A DNA stretch of 9,000 bases, from assembly GCA_045535585.1 (NCBI GenBank), contig JAZSLY010000077.1, positions 1-9,000 on the forward strand, given 5' to 3'. The translations under genes were made by a program, and so were the position numbers. The stretch comes from RGIG6353 sp045535585 (lineage in GTDB: Bacteria > Bacillota > Clostridia > Oscillospirales > SIG627). The notes beneath the pieces were generated by a model that saw only the letters and a list, made by a program, of their open reading frames with translations, made no database searches and was not told the DNA's origin. Shown piece after piece: positions 1-7,102 of the stretch (position 1 is its first letter; each line of letters opens with the position of its first letter).

Positions 1-546
1 ACCCGTGAATACCGAGAGACCGCCGTGCTCCTTTGCAATATTGTTAATAAGCTCCATTATAAGAACCGTCTTGCCAACACCCGCACCTCCGAAAAGACCG
101 ATTTTACCGCCCTTTGCGTAGGGGCAGATAAGGTCGATGACCTTAATACCTGTTTCCAGTATTTCGGTAGAGGTGGCGAGCTCGTTATAGTCGGGCGCAT
201 TACGATGTATACTTCTCAATTCTGCGTTTTCAAGATTAGGCTTGTTGTCAACCGCATCTCCGAGAACGTTGAATATTCTGCCAAGCGTTTCTCTTCCAAC
301 GGGTACACTTATGGCTTTGCCCGTATCAACGACCTCGGTGCCTCTTTTAAGACCGTCGGTTGATGACATGGCAATACATCTGACAATGTTGTCGCCGACG
401 TGCTGAGCAACCTCAACCGTCAACGTCTTATCGCCAATCTTCATAGTAAGGGCGTTATTTATTGAAGGCAGAAAGCCTTCTTCAAAGCGAACGTCAACGA
501 CGGGTCCCATAACCTGCGCAACGCTGCCATTAGCCTTATTAGACAT
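1..546 (-). CDS. atpD: F-type ATP synthase beta subunit, 5' part (truncated by window edge)
   Basis: This is the catalytic subunit of the F1 head, which makes ATP from ADP and phosphate at the alpha/beta interfaces. Only the first 182 residues are inside the window; the frame is still open at base 1, so the C-terminal part (about 60% of a normal beta subunit) lies off the left edge. The start is the ATG at 544-546, six bases after a near-perfect AAGGAGGT ribosome binding site (complement of 553-560). The N-terminal beta-barrel (GPVVDVRF near residue 14) is followed by the nucleotide-binding domain with the Walker A loop GGAGVGKT at residues 153-160. The gene follows atpG by 13 bases in the same direction. 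The visible part shows no damage. The identification is secure from the P-loop and from its place after gamma. Confidence 0.97.
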   Translation of the reverse strand, partial: MSNKANGSVAQVMGPVVDVRFEEGFLPSINNALTMKIGDKTLTVEVAQHVGDNIVRCIAMSSTDGLKRGTEVVDTGKAISVPVGRETLGRIFNVLGDAVDNKPNLENAELRSIHRNAPDYNELATSTEILETGIKVIDLICPYAKGGKIGLFGGAGVGKTVLIMELINNIAKEHGGLSVFTG

Positions 547-559
547 TTAGAAACCTCCT

Positions 560-1363
560 TTAATTACTGCCGCTACCCGCAACGATTTCGGTAATCTCCT
601 GGGTAATGGCGCTTTGTCTTGCTCTGTTGTATTCAAGCTGTAAGCTGTCGATCATTTCTTCTGCGTTCTTTCCTGCAGAATCCATTGCACAACGCCTTGC
701 CGCAATCTCGCTTGCAAAGCTCTCTCTGACCGCGCTTAAAATAAGCGCAGAAACGTAGCTTGGAATCATTCTATTCAGCACCGTCATCTCGTCAGGCTCG
801 AACACAACGCCCTGACTTTTCACGTCACCGTTGCTTACAAGAGGGAAGACGTCCTTGATATATGCCTCCTGAGAGAGCATAGAAACGTACCTTGTGCAGA
901 GAATTGCAACTCTGGCGTATTTACCGCTTGCAAAATCCTCGCAAAGCCTTTTTGCGATCCTTTCGGCAGAAGCGTAGTCAAAGCCCTCGGCTAAAAGTAA
1001 TTCACCGCCAAACCTTTCACAAGCCTTCTTTCCGATAGGGATTATATCGGCATCGGGATAATCACGCAACGCACGAAAAACGTTGGCATTATATCCACCT
1101 GCAAGTCCTCTGTCTCCTGCAATTACCACAAGACAAAGTTTGCCTGCGTCACTCTTCATATACACGCATTTCTTTGCTTCGGCTGATGACAAAATCGGCT
1201 CAATAGCATTTCTGACTGCGTCTTCATACTTCTTGCCATTGTTCATCGCTTCACTTGATTTGCGCATTTTTGACGAAGCAACAAGTCCCATCGCCTTCGT
1301 CAGATGTAGGGTGGAATTTACGCTTTTTATTCGGGTACGAAGCCTTTTTGTATTTGCACCCAT
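560..1363 (-). CDS. atpG: F-type ATP synthase gamma subunit
   Basis: This is the central rotor shaft that couples c-ring rotation to conformational change in the alpha3beta3 head. The protein is 267 residues, slightly shorter than the usual 280-290. Both ends carry the conserved coiled-coil halves: the N-terminal RLRTRIKSVNSTLHLTKAM region followed by SSKMRKS, and the C-terminal NRARQSAITQEITEIVAGS, which closely fits the gamma-subunit signature (I-T-x-E-x2-E). The start ATG at 1361-1363 lies 3 bases after the atpA stop. Its ribosome binding site (AAGGGG) is inside the last codons of atpA, so translation of the two is probably coupled. It is read in the operon between alpha and beta, the canonical order. 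Nothing suggests damage. The identification is secure. Confidence 0.96.
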   Translation of the reverse strand: MGANTKRLRTRIKSVNSTLHLTKAMGLVASSKMRKSSEAMNNGKKYEDAVRNAIEPILSSAEAKKCVYMKSDAGKLCLVVIAGDRGLAGGYNANVFRALRDYPDADIIPIGKKACERFGGELLLAEGFDYASAERIAKRLCEDFASGKYARVAILCTRYVSMLSQEAYIKDVFPLVSNGDVKSQGVVFEPDEMTVLNRMIPSYVSALILSAVRESFASEIAARRCAMDSAGKNAEEMIDSLQLEYNRARQSAITQEITEIVAGSGSN

Positions 1364-1366
1364 AAT

Positions 1367-2860
1367 TTACCCCTTAAACTCGCCAAGAGCTTTTTTCAAG
1401 CCTTCAACGTCCTCTTCTTCGAAATATCCGCTTTCCAGCCTTTCAAGGAGAGGAGAATACTTATTTTCAAGGAATACAAACAAATTCTTTTCATATTCCT
1501 TTACCTTTTTAACGGGAGTTTCATTCAGGTATCCATTGATAACGGCGTATACGATAGCAACCTGACATCCAACACGGACGGGCTCGTTTCTGTTCTGCTT
1601 CAACACCTCAACTATTCTTTCACCAAGTGCAAGTCTTGCCTTAGTGTCAGCGTCAAGGTCACTGCCGAATTGAGCGAAGGACTGAAGCTCTCTGTACTGG
1701 GAGTAAAGAAGCTTCAATTCACCCGATACCTTTTTCATCGCCTTCAGCTGAGCAGAGCCACCTACACGGCTGACGGAAATACCGGGGTTGATAGCGGGCA
1801 TTACGCCTGCGTGGAAAAGCTCTGTTTCGAGGAATATCTGTCCGTCTGTAATGGAAATAACGTTTGTAGGAATATACGCTGAAACGTCTCCTGCCTGAGT
1901 TTCAATGATGGGCAGGGCGGTTATAGAGCCACCGCCAAAATCGTCGTTGATACAAACCGCTCTTTCAAGAAGTCTTGAATGAAGATAGAAAACGTCACCG
2001 GGGTATGCTTCACGTCCTGGGGGACGGCGGATAAGCAGAGACATTGCTCTGTATGCTACGGCGTGCTTGGACAAGTCGTCGTAAACGATAAGCACGTCAC
2101 GGCCAAGCTCTCTGAAATATTCTGCCATTGCGCATCCCGAATAGGGAGCAATGTATTGCAGAGGTGCAGATTCGGATGCAGAAGCGCTGACAACTATCGT
2201 ATAATCCATAGCGCCCGCATTCTTCAACTGGTTAACAAGGCTTACAACCGACGAGTTCTTCTGTCCGATAGCAACGTAAATACAAATAACGTCGGTGTTC
2301 TTCTGGTTGATTATCGTGTCGATTACAATTTCGGTTTTACCCGTCTGTCTGTCACCGATAATCAGCTCTCTTTGTCCTCTTCCTATGGGAATCATACTGT
2401 CGATAGCCTTGATTCCCGTCTGCAAGGGCACGCAAACACTCTTTCTTTCGATAATACCTGGCGCCTCCGACTCGATAGGTCGGCTATCTACGGTCTTGAT
2501 TTCACCCAAGCCGTCGATTGGCTGTCCCAGCGCATCGACAACTCTGCCAAGCAAGGCGTCGCCTACGGGAACCGAGAGAACCTTGCCCGTCCTCTTAACC
2601 GTAGAGCCTTCCTTAATAGAGTTATTGTTTGAAAGAAGCGCAACCGAAACCGTCTCATCCTCAAGGTTCTGTGCAAGTCCGACACTGCCGTCCTCAAACT
2701 CCAAAAGCTCACTTGCCATACATTCACGCAGACCGTAAACCTTTGCTATTCCGTCACCTACAAGGATAACCGTTCCCGTTTCCTTCATTTCAAGTCGTGA
2801 TTTATAGTTCTTTATTTGTTCTTTAATAATATTACTGATTTCCTCGGGTCTCTTGCTCAT
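1367..2860 (-). CDS. atpA: F-type ATP synthase alpha subunit
   Basis: This is the regulatory, non-catalytic nucleotide-binding subunit of F1; three copies alternate with beta. The 497 residues are near the usual 500-510. Domains in order are an N-terminal helix that contacts delta, a beta-barrel (about 28-95), the nucleotide-binding domain with Walker A GDRQTGKT at 169-176 and Walker B LIVYDD near 257-262, then the alpha/beta family signature PAINPGISVS at 355-364. Arg365 follows at once and is the expected arginine finger acting on the beta site. The C-terminal helical bundle fills the remainder. The ATG start (2858-2860) overlaps the atpH TGA stop by four bases (ATGA), typical of translational coupling. 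A GGA-rich stretch upstream is only a modest ribosome binding site, which fits coupling. The reading frame is intact. Confidence 0.98.
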   Translation of the reverse strand: MSKRPEEISNIIKEQIKNYKSRLEMKETGTVILVGDGIAKVYGLRECMASELLEFEDGSVGLAQNLEDETVSVALLSNNNSIKEGSTVKRTGKVLSVPVGDALLGRVVDALGQPIDGLGEIKTVDSRPIESEAPGIIERKSVCVPLQTGIKAIDSMIPIGRGQRELIIGDRQTGKTEIVIDTIINQKNTDVICIYVAIGQKNSSVVSLVNQLKNAGAMDYTIVVSASASESAPLQYIAPYSGCAMAEYFRELGRDVLIVYDDLSKHAVAYRAMSLLIRRPPGREAYPGDVFYLHSRLLERAVCINDDFGGGSITALPIIETQAGDVSAYIPTNVISITDGQIFLETELFHAGVMPAINPGISVSRVGGSAQLKAMKKVSGELKLLYSQYRELQSFAQFGSDLDADTKARLALGERIVEVLKQNRNEPVRVGCQVAIVYAVINGYLNETPVKKVKEYEKNLFVFLENKYSPLLERLESGYFEEEDVEGLKKALGEFKG

Positions 2861-3387
2861 TGTTTCATCACATCCTTTACATCTCTCAGCTTATTGCGCA
2901 AGGAGCCGTCAATTCTGTTGCCGTCAAGCTCGATAATAACACCGCCCAAAATGGAGGGGTCAATTATCTCTTTAAGCTCAACGGACTTGTTATACATTTT
3001 CTCAAGCCTAGCCCGAATAGCAGACCTTTCCTCCGCCGTCAGCTCAACGGCGCTTGTAACCTTTGCCTCTGCCTTCATATTTTTGACCTTCAGCAAAGCG
3101 TCATACTCTTCAATACACTCTTGGAACAGCGAAATCCGTCCCTTTTCGCAAAGGAGCTTCGTCATTGACAAAACGTATTCCCGTACCGAGTCACCGAACG
3201 CCTCGTCGAGAGACGCCGTTCTTTTGTCCATGGGTATGCCGGGGGAGGAGAGAAAGAGGAGAAAGTCGGGGGTATCTTCAAATGTACCCCGAATAAGCTC
3301 TAAATCCTCTAAAAACTCATTCTCCAAGCCGTTTTCAATACCAAGGGCAAAGAGTGCTTCTGCATATTCCTTACTTATTTCCGCCAT
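2857..3387 (-). CDS. atpH: F-type ATP synthase delta subunit (OSCP homologue)
   Basis: This is a peripheral stalk subunit that holds the b dimer to the top of F1. It is about 176 residues, the normal size. It begins MAEISKEYAEALF, the usual delta opening (a Tyr-Ala-x-Ala-Leu-type motif), and ends with the conserved region containing IDPSILGGVIIELDGNRIDGSLRNKL at about 143-168, which is diagnostic of delta/OSCP. I chose the ATG at 3385-3387, not the upstream in-frame GTG at 3394-3396. The AGGTGA ribosome binding site (complement of 3393-3398) sits five bases before the ATG and would overlap the GTG. The gene start overlaps the end of atpF by 17 bases, and its TGA stop overlaps the atpA start. 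Its use of TGA as a real stop bears on the atpE anomaly. Confidence 0.94.
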   Translation of the reverse strand: MAEISKEYAEALFALGIENGLENEFLEDLELIRGTFEDTPDFLLFLSSPGIPMDKRTASLDEAFGDSVREYVLSMTKLLCEKGRISLFQECIEEYDALLKVKNMKAEAKVTSAVELTAEERSAIRARLEKMYNKSVELKEIIDPSILGGVIIELDGNRIDGSLRNKLRDVKDVMKQ

Positions 3388-3886
3388 CGTTTTCACCTAT
3401 CTCGTTAATGAATTCGTCAATCATATTCCGATGGTCCGAATCGTTTAATTTACGGCTCAGCATTTTTTCTGTAAGTATAACCGATACGTCAACGATTTCA
3501 CGCTTGATATCATCCTCAGCCTTTTGTCTGTCAAGGAGAATTTGCTCCTCTGTGCGTCTTGCAATCTGTTCGGCAGATGCCTTTGCATCGTCTACTATGG
3601 CATCGGCTCTCTTCTTTGCAATATCGGTGGCGTTCTTTATAATCTCGTTTGCCTCCGATTTAGCATCCTTCAGCTTTTCTTCCCACAAAAGTCGGCTTTC
3701 CTCGGCACTCTTCATATCCTCATCTGCCTTTTCAAATTTCCTTGCCAAAGCATCCTCACGCTCACGGAAAATCTTTTGAACGGGCTTGAAAAGAAACTTT
3801 TTGAAAGCTAAGAACAAAAGAGTCAGATTTATCAGCGATATCAGTATATTAGGGATGTTAATGGATATTACGTCTAAATATTGCAT
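3371..3886 (-). CDS. atpF: F-type ATP synthase b subunit
   Basis: This is a peripheral stalk subunit; two copies run from the membrane to F1 and resist torque. The protein is 171 residues. One N-terminal membrane helix covers about residues 9-28 (IPNILISLINLTLLFLAFKK), followed by the typical F-x-P-V-x-K-I-x-x-R-E juncture near 33-43. A long, highly charged coiled coil runs to about residue 135, and a short C-terminal segment binds delta. The ATG at 3884-3886 has an AGGAG site five bases upstream. The gene follows the full-length atpE frame by 21 bases and overlaps atpH by 17. Sequence identity in b subunits is always low; the call rests on topology, length and operon position, which agree. 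Confidence 0.93.
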   Translation of the reverse strand: MQYLDVISINIPNILISLINLTLLFLAFKKFLFKPVQKIFREREDALARKFEKADEDMKSAEESRLLWEEKLKDAKSEANEIIKNATDIAKKRADAIVDDAKASAEQIARRTEEQILLDRQKAEDDIKREIVDVSVILTEKMLSRKLNDSDHRNMIDEFINEIGENDGGNK

Positions 3887-3907
3887 AATAACTCCTGAAA
3901 AATAGTT

Positions 3908-4192
3908 TTAGCCGATTACACTCATAAGAATGTCAACGAAACGGCTGGGAGCAACAAAGATAAGAAGAATTGCGATAACCAGAGCGTAAAGACCCGTGGT
4001 CTCTGCAATAGCTCAACCCATAAGCATAGTAGTGGTTACGCTACCCTTGCACTCGGGTTGTCTTCCGATAGCCTCGCACGCCTTAGCAACTGCATTACCT
4101 TCACCGATACCGGGGCCGATACCTGCAATCATAGCACAACCTGCGCCAAGAGCGCATCCGCCTAAAATGATACCAATAGCCAATTCTAACAT
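3908..4192 (-). CDS. atpE: F-type ATP synthase c subunit (rotor ring), frame interrupted by an in-frame TGA
   Basis: This gene encodes the c subunit that forms the membrane rotor ring and carries the translocated ion. The whole frame is 94 codons plus TAA, a two-helix hairpin. Helix 1 (about 3-40) contains GIGPGIGEGNA, the polar loop is GRQPE (43-47), and helix 2 (about 51-82) contains AIAETTGLYALV with the essential ion-binding Glu64. Codon 60 is TGA (complement of 4013-4015), so conventional translation stops after 59 residues and loses Glu64. The 34 codons after the TGA are intact, in the same frame and fully c-like. The start is the ATG at 4190-4192, eight bases after GGAGG; an in-frame TTG at 4205-4207 overlaps that site and is unlikely. 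Glu31 plus Glu64, Thr65, Thr66 and Tyr69 fit a two-carboxylate Na+ site. The TGA may be an assembly error, a real mutation or a recoded codon; see findings. Confidence 0.9.
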
Positions 4193-4200
4193 AGTTAAAT

Positions 4201-4205
4201 CCTCC
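4201..4205 (-). promoter_or_regulatory. atpE ribosome binding site
   Basis: The complement reads GGAGG, eight bases before the ATG at 4190-4192. It decides the c-subunit start, because the alternative in-frame TTG at 4205-4207 overlaps this site and could not use it. A strong site here fits the high copy number of c needed per complex. Confidence 0.8.
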
Positions 4206-4210
4206 AAAAT

Positions 4211-5110
4211 TTATTTTATTTTTATATTTAAAACTTTTTTTAACCTCCGCTTTTCCCATTCGTCCTGGTTAAAGCCTGATGAAACGTACAGCATCGTCAG
4301 CATTGCAAAGATATACGCCTGAAGAACTCCGCTGAATATATCGAAATAAAGAGACAGAACTGCGGGGAGTCCCACTCTCAGCCAGGGGAAAGAGCCGAAT
4401 ATTCCGGGAAGAGCGCCGAATATCATCGACGACAGCCCTTCAAGTCCTACTGCAATAAGAACGGATATTACCGCGCCCGACAGAACGTTTCCATAATGAC
4501 GGAACGCCATGGAAATGGGGGTCGCTACCTCGCTTATGACGTTAAGCGGAGCAAGGAAAGGAACGGGGTCGCCGAAGCTTTTCGCATACATCAGCGGTCC
4601 ACATTTCATTTTATAGTAGGTTATGAGTATGAATACTAAAATCGCCCAGCCGGCCACGACGTTGATGTCGGACGTTGGCGGATAAAGCCCCATAAGTGAT
4701 ATAAGACTTGAAAAGGCGGAAAGAGCAAGGATTGCTGCTACAAAAGGCGAAAACCCTTTGAAAAACTCTCCCATGTTTTCGACAACCATTTTGTCAACCG
4801 TCTCAACTATCCATTCGGCAAACGCCTGACGCCTTGTTTTAACTCTGCACCTGATACCGTGTGATAGATAAAGACAAAGAGCCACAAGTGCAATAAGCAC
4901 CAAAAACGAATTCACCTGAGACTCGGTAATAACCAAATCAAAATAGGGCAGTGATATGGTTTTGAAAATTCCTGCGCCAACAATAGAAATTCCGTCACCC
5001 GCAGGCGGCATAAGAAGCTTCAGAAAAATCGCCACGACAAATGGAATGACAGTAAAAAAGAGTAATATTGCATCCATAAGCCTGAAAGCAAGAGTTTTAT
5101 TTTTCGTCAC
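4211..5110 (-). CDS. atpB: F-type ATP synthase a subunit
   Basis: This is the membrane stator subunit that provides the two ion half-channels against the c ring. It is 299 residues, long for the family because of an N-terminal segment and a loop. There are about six hydrophobic stretches, including residues 12-33, 64-82, 121-141, 152-167 and 206-230. The segment YPPTSDINVVAGWAI near 143-157 is the conserved half-channel region. MAFRHYGNVLSG near 201-212 contains Arg204, the essential arginine that faces the c-subunit carboxylate. The C-terminal helix (FSGVLQAYIFAMLTMLYVSSGF) is also typical. The start is GTG at 5108-5110, six bases after AGGAGG; the next ATG (residue 12) has no comparable site. 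The start overlaps the end of the atpI-like gene by 14 bases. The frame is intact. Confidence 0.96.
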   Translation of the reverse strand: MTKNKTLAFRLMDAILLFFTVIPFVVAIFLKLLMPPAGDGISIVGAGIFKTISLPYFDLVITESQVNSFLVLIALVALCLYLSHGIRCRVKTRRQAFAEWIVETVDKMVVENMGEFFKGFSPFVAAILALSAFSSLISLMGLYPPTSDINVVAGWAILVFILITYYKMKCGPLMYAKSFGDPVPFLAPLNVISEVATPISMAFRHYGNVLSGAVISVLIAVGLEGLSSMIFGALPGIFGSFPWLRVGLPAVLSLYFDIFSGVLQAYIFAMLTMLYVSSGFNQDEWEKRRLKKVLNIKIK

Positions 5111-5495
5111 GGCTATCCTCCTTTTTGCAAAACGGTCTTATTGCAATGGCAATTCTTGGGAAGAAAAGGGGAATAATTACAGCAAAAAGATTAAACACGG
5201 GAAGTAAAACTCCAATTACAACCACAACGAATAATCCGAAGGTCCTTAAGCCCGAGGAAGCCTTCATTGCTTCCTTCGCATCCTTTTCGTCCTTTTGAAG
5301 CGCAGAGGAGAGGTTTATTCCCATTATCAGAAAGTTTGCGACACACGCCGTAGCGCTTAACAGATTACCAAGCAAGACGGTGTAATCCCACTCCCCGATA
5401 AGTAAAAATACTCCCTGCAATAAAACGCTGAAAATTACAGTCCATGTTACGATGTACTTAGTTTCCTGTAATACTACGCTATCAATTTTTTTCAT
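5097..5495 (-). CDS. atpI: AtpI-like membrane protein, first gene of the atp operon
   Basis: This small membrane protein is 132 residues, with four predicted membrane segments at about 14-34, 38-60, 84-102 and 103-121, and charged loops and tail (KDEKDAKEAMK between helices 2 and 3; KKEDSRDEK at the end). The position immediately before atpB, and the four-helix layout, match AtpI/ATP synthase I proteins. Those assist c-ring assembly and have been linked to Mg2+ supply in some Bacillota. The ATG at 5493-5495 follows AAGGAG by five bases. The 3' end overlaps atpB by 14 bases. Sequence conservation in this family is low, so the name rests on topology and operon position more than on diagnostic residues. 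Confidence 0.75.
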   Translation of the reverse strand: MKKIDSVVLQETKYIVTWTVIFSVLLQGVFLLIGEWDYTVLLGNLLSATACVANFLIMGINLSSALQKDEKDAKEAMKASSGLRTFGLFVVVVIGVLLPVFNLFAVIIPLFFPRIAIAIRPFCKKEDSRDEK

Positions 5496-5534
5496 TATTT
5501 CTCCTTAACAGTTAGTATCTGCACTTTAAATAAT

Positions 5535-5563
5535 ATTATATCATCATATAACGTAAATTTCAA
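5535..5563 (-). promoter_or_regulatory. Promoter of the atp operon (sigma-70/SigA type)
   Basis: On the minus strand TTGAAA (complement of 5558-5563) is followed, after exactly 17 bases, by a perfect TATAAT (complement of 5535-5540). Transcription would start near 5528, leaving a leader of about 33 bases before the atpI-like start. No clear operator is seen. The near-consensus form suits a strongly and constitutively expressed housekeeping operon. Confidence 0.8.
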
Positions 5564-5653
5564 CACTTTTTTATCAGGAAATCCATTATTTTACAGTGTG
5601 TTTAATATTGTAAGCCTTATCATTTTTTTTTGAAACAATTTTTCTTCAAGGTA

Positions 5654-5682
5654 TTGACTTAATTTGCGCCGTTTGGTAGAAT
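5654..5682 (+). promoter_or_regulatory. Promoter of the ceramidase-like/HAD/isomerase operon (sigma-70/SigA type)
   Basis: TTGACT at 5654-5659 and TAGAAT at 5677-5682 are separated by 17 bases. The start site is expected near 5689, about 36 bases before the first ATG at 5726, which has AAGGAG at 5712-5717. The 230-base gap between the divergent operons (5496-5725) holds this promoter, the atp promoter and AT-rich sequence (5564-5653). I see no other gene in it. Confidence 0.78.
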
Positions 5683-5725
5683 AAACGCAGAGATAATTTT
5701 TGTTAATTTTTAAGGAGTAACTATT

Positions 5726-7084
5726 ATGAATACACTCAAAGTTGGATACGCAGAAGCTAATATTAACCCACCCCTCGGAATAGGCATTTGGGGCTATTAC
5801 GTACCTCGTTTTGCCAAGGGAGTACTGGACGACGTCGAGGTAAGAGCAATAGCTTTGTCAATGGGAGGAAAAACGGCAATAATTCTTTCTGCCGACTTGT
5901 GTGCCGTAACAAAAAAAGTTTATTCGAGAATTGCCGAAGCTATCGAAAGAGCAACGGGGGTCTCAAAGGACTCGGTTTTCCTTGCGGCAACGCATACCCA
6001 CACTAATGCATTTATCGAAAAAGCCACGGCTTTTGAAGCTGACGAAGGCATCATCAACGAATATGCTGATTTCCTCGTTTCAAGAGTCACGGATACTGCA
6101 AAGCTTGCCCTTGACGACCTCAAGCCTGCCAAGGTGGGCTTTGGCGTTGGATACGCTCCCGACAAGACCTCTTACATAAGAAGATATAAGATGAAGGACG
6201 GCACAACCATGACCTGTCCTCCGATTGACGACCCTAATATCGACTATCCTATCGGTGAGCTTGACCGCCGTGTCAACGTTGTAAGATTTGACAGAGAGGG
6301 CGGAGAAACGGTTATTCTTGTAAACTACGGTCTTCACGCCGACACCTTAAACCGTGAGCTTGTTTCTGCCGATTGGCCCGGAGCAATGAGAGATACTGTC
6401 GAAAGGGCTATTGATAACACAAAGTGCGTATTTATTTCCGGCGCGGCAGGCGACGTCGGAAGCACTAACGTTCACCCCTCTGGCGGAGATATGAACGATA
6501 CTGAAATCAGCTTTGACAACGAGATGAAGAGTCCCGGTATGGTTCGCTTTGTGGGCAGAGCACTTGCAGGAACTGTTTTGCAGGTCTATGACAAGGTAGA
6601 GTATATCGACGTTAACGATATAAATATACTGCACAACTATATTAAAGTACCTGCCAACGTACCCGACAAAAAGGATTTGCCCCGTGCACACGAATACAAG
6701 GAGCTTCACGAGGCGGGCAGGGATGACCTTATTCCTTATACTGCAATGGAACTTACAACTGTCGTTGCAGAGGCTCTGCGTATGTGTGCTCTTGAAAACG
6801 GCCCCGATAACTTTATTTTTGATATCGTCGGCATAAAAATAGGCGATATTGCATTGGTTGGTATGCCCGGAGAGCCATTTACCGAAGTCGGCGTTAAGAT
6901 TAAGGACACAGAGGGCTGGCGTCTTATTATGCCCTGCGGTCTCGTTAATGCATACGAGGGGTATTTCCCCGTGAAATCGGCATACGACGAGGGCGGATAC
7001 GAGGCACGCACCTCAAGATTTAAATCAGGCGTTGCTGAGCGTGTAATTGAGGGTGGTAAAGAGGTACTTAATAATCTTAAGTAA
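5726..7084 (+). CDS. Neutral/alkaline ceramidase N-terminal family protein, cytosolic, function uncertain
   Basis: The 452-residue protein begins LKVGYAEANINPPLG, the typical opening of the neutral ceramidase N-terminal domain. Family landmarks follow in order: ATHTHTNAF (His90, His92), NYGLHADTL (His204), AAGDVGSTN (241-248), MPGEPFTE (Glu383) and a Tyr-rich segment NAYEGYFP (about 408-415). By family knowledge, His90 or His92, His204, Glu383 and a nearby Tyr would hold the Zn2+. There is no signal peptide and no C-terminal Ig-like domain, so the protein is much shorter than secreted ceramidases and probably cytosolic. The usual GDVSPN nucleophile motif reads GDVGSTN here, so true ceramidase activity is doubtful. 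A metal-dependent amidase or hydrolase acting on a small polar compound is a reasonable alternative. It leads an operon with a HAD phosphatase and a sugar isomerase-like protein. Start: ATG with AAGGAG eight bases upstream. Confidence 0.8.
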   Translation: MNTLKVGYAEANINPPLGIGIWGYYVPRFAKGVLDDVEVRAIALSMGGKTAIILSADLCAVTKKVYSRIAEAIERATGVSKDSVFLAATHTHTNAFIEKATAFEADEGIINEYADFLVSRVTDTAKLALDDLKPAKVGFGVGYAPDKTSYIRRYKMKDGTTMTCPPIDDPNIDYPIGELDRRVNVVRFDREGGETVILVNYGLHADTLNRELVSADWPGAMRDTVERAIDNTKCVFISGAAGDVGSTNVHPSGGDMNDTEISFDNEMKSPGMVRFVGRALAGTVLQVYDKVEYIDVNDINILHNYIKVPANVPDKKDLPRAHEYKELHEAGRDDLIPYTAMELTTVVAEALRMCALENGPDNFIFDIVGIKIGDIALVGMPGEPFTEVGVKIKDTEGWRLIMPCGLVNAYEGYFPVKSAYDEGGYEARTSRFKSGVAERVIEGGKEVLNNLK

Positions 7085-7102
7085 AATTTCGGAGCTTTAA
7101 TA

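Noticed and set aside
1979..2632. Long plus-strand open frames opposite atpA (1979-2632, 2295-2738) and opposite atpH/atpF (2816-3448, 3354-3779)
   Set aside because: They are antisense to strongly conserved ATP synthase genes and their translations show no domain. They are reading-frame shadows.
3908..4192. Genome-wide reassignment of TGA to a sense codon as the explanation for the atpE interruption
   Set aside because: No other gene in the window has an in-frame TGA, tryptophan is written TGG (for example in the ceramidase-like gene), and TGA ends atpH at the atpA overlap and also ends the isomerase gene. A general recoding would show more internal TGA codons.
5670..5687. Small inverted repeat CGTTT-N8-AAACG around the -10 box of the plus-strand promoter as an operator
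   Set aside because: Arms of only five bases that overlap an AT-rich promoter are expected by chance, and no regulator gene is nearby to support it.
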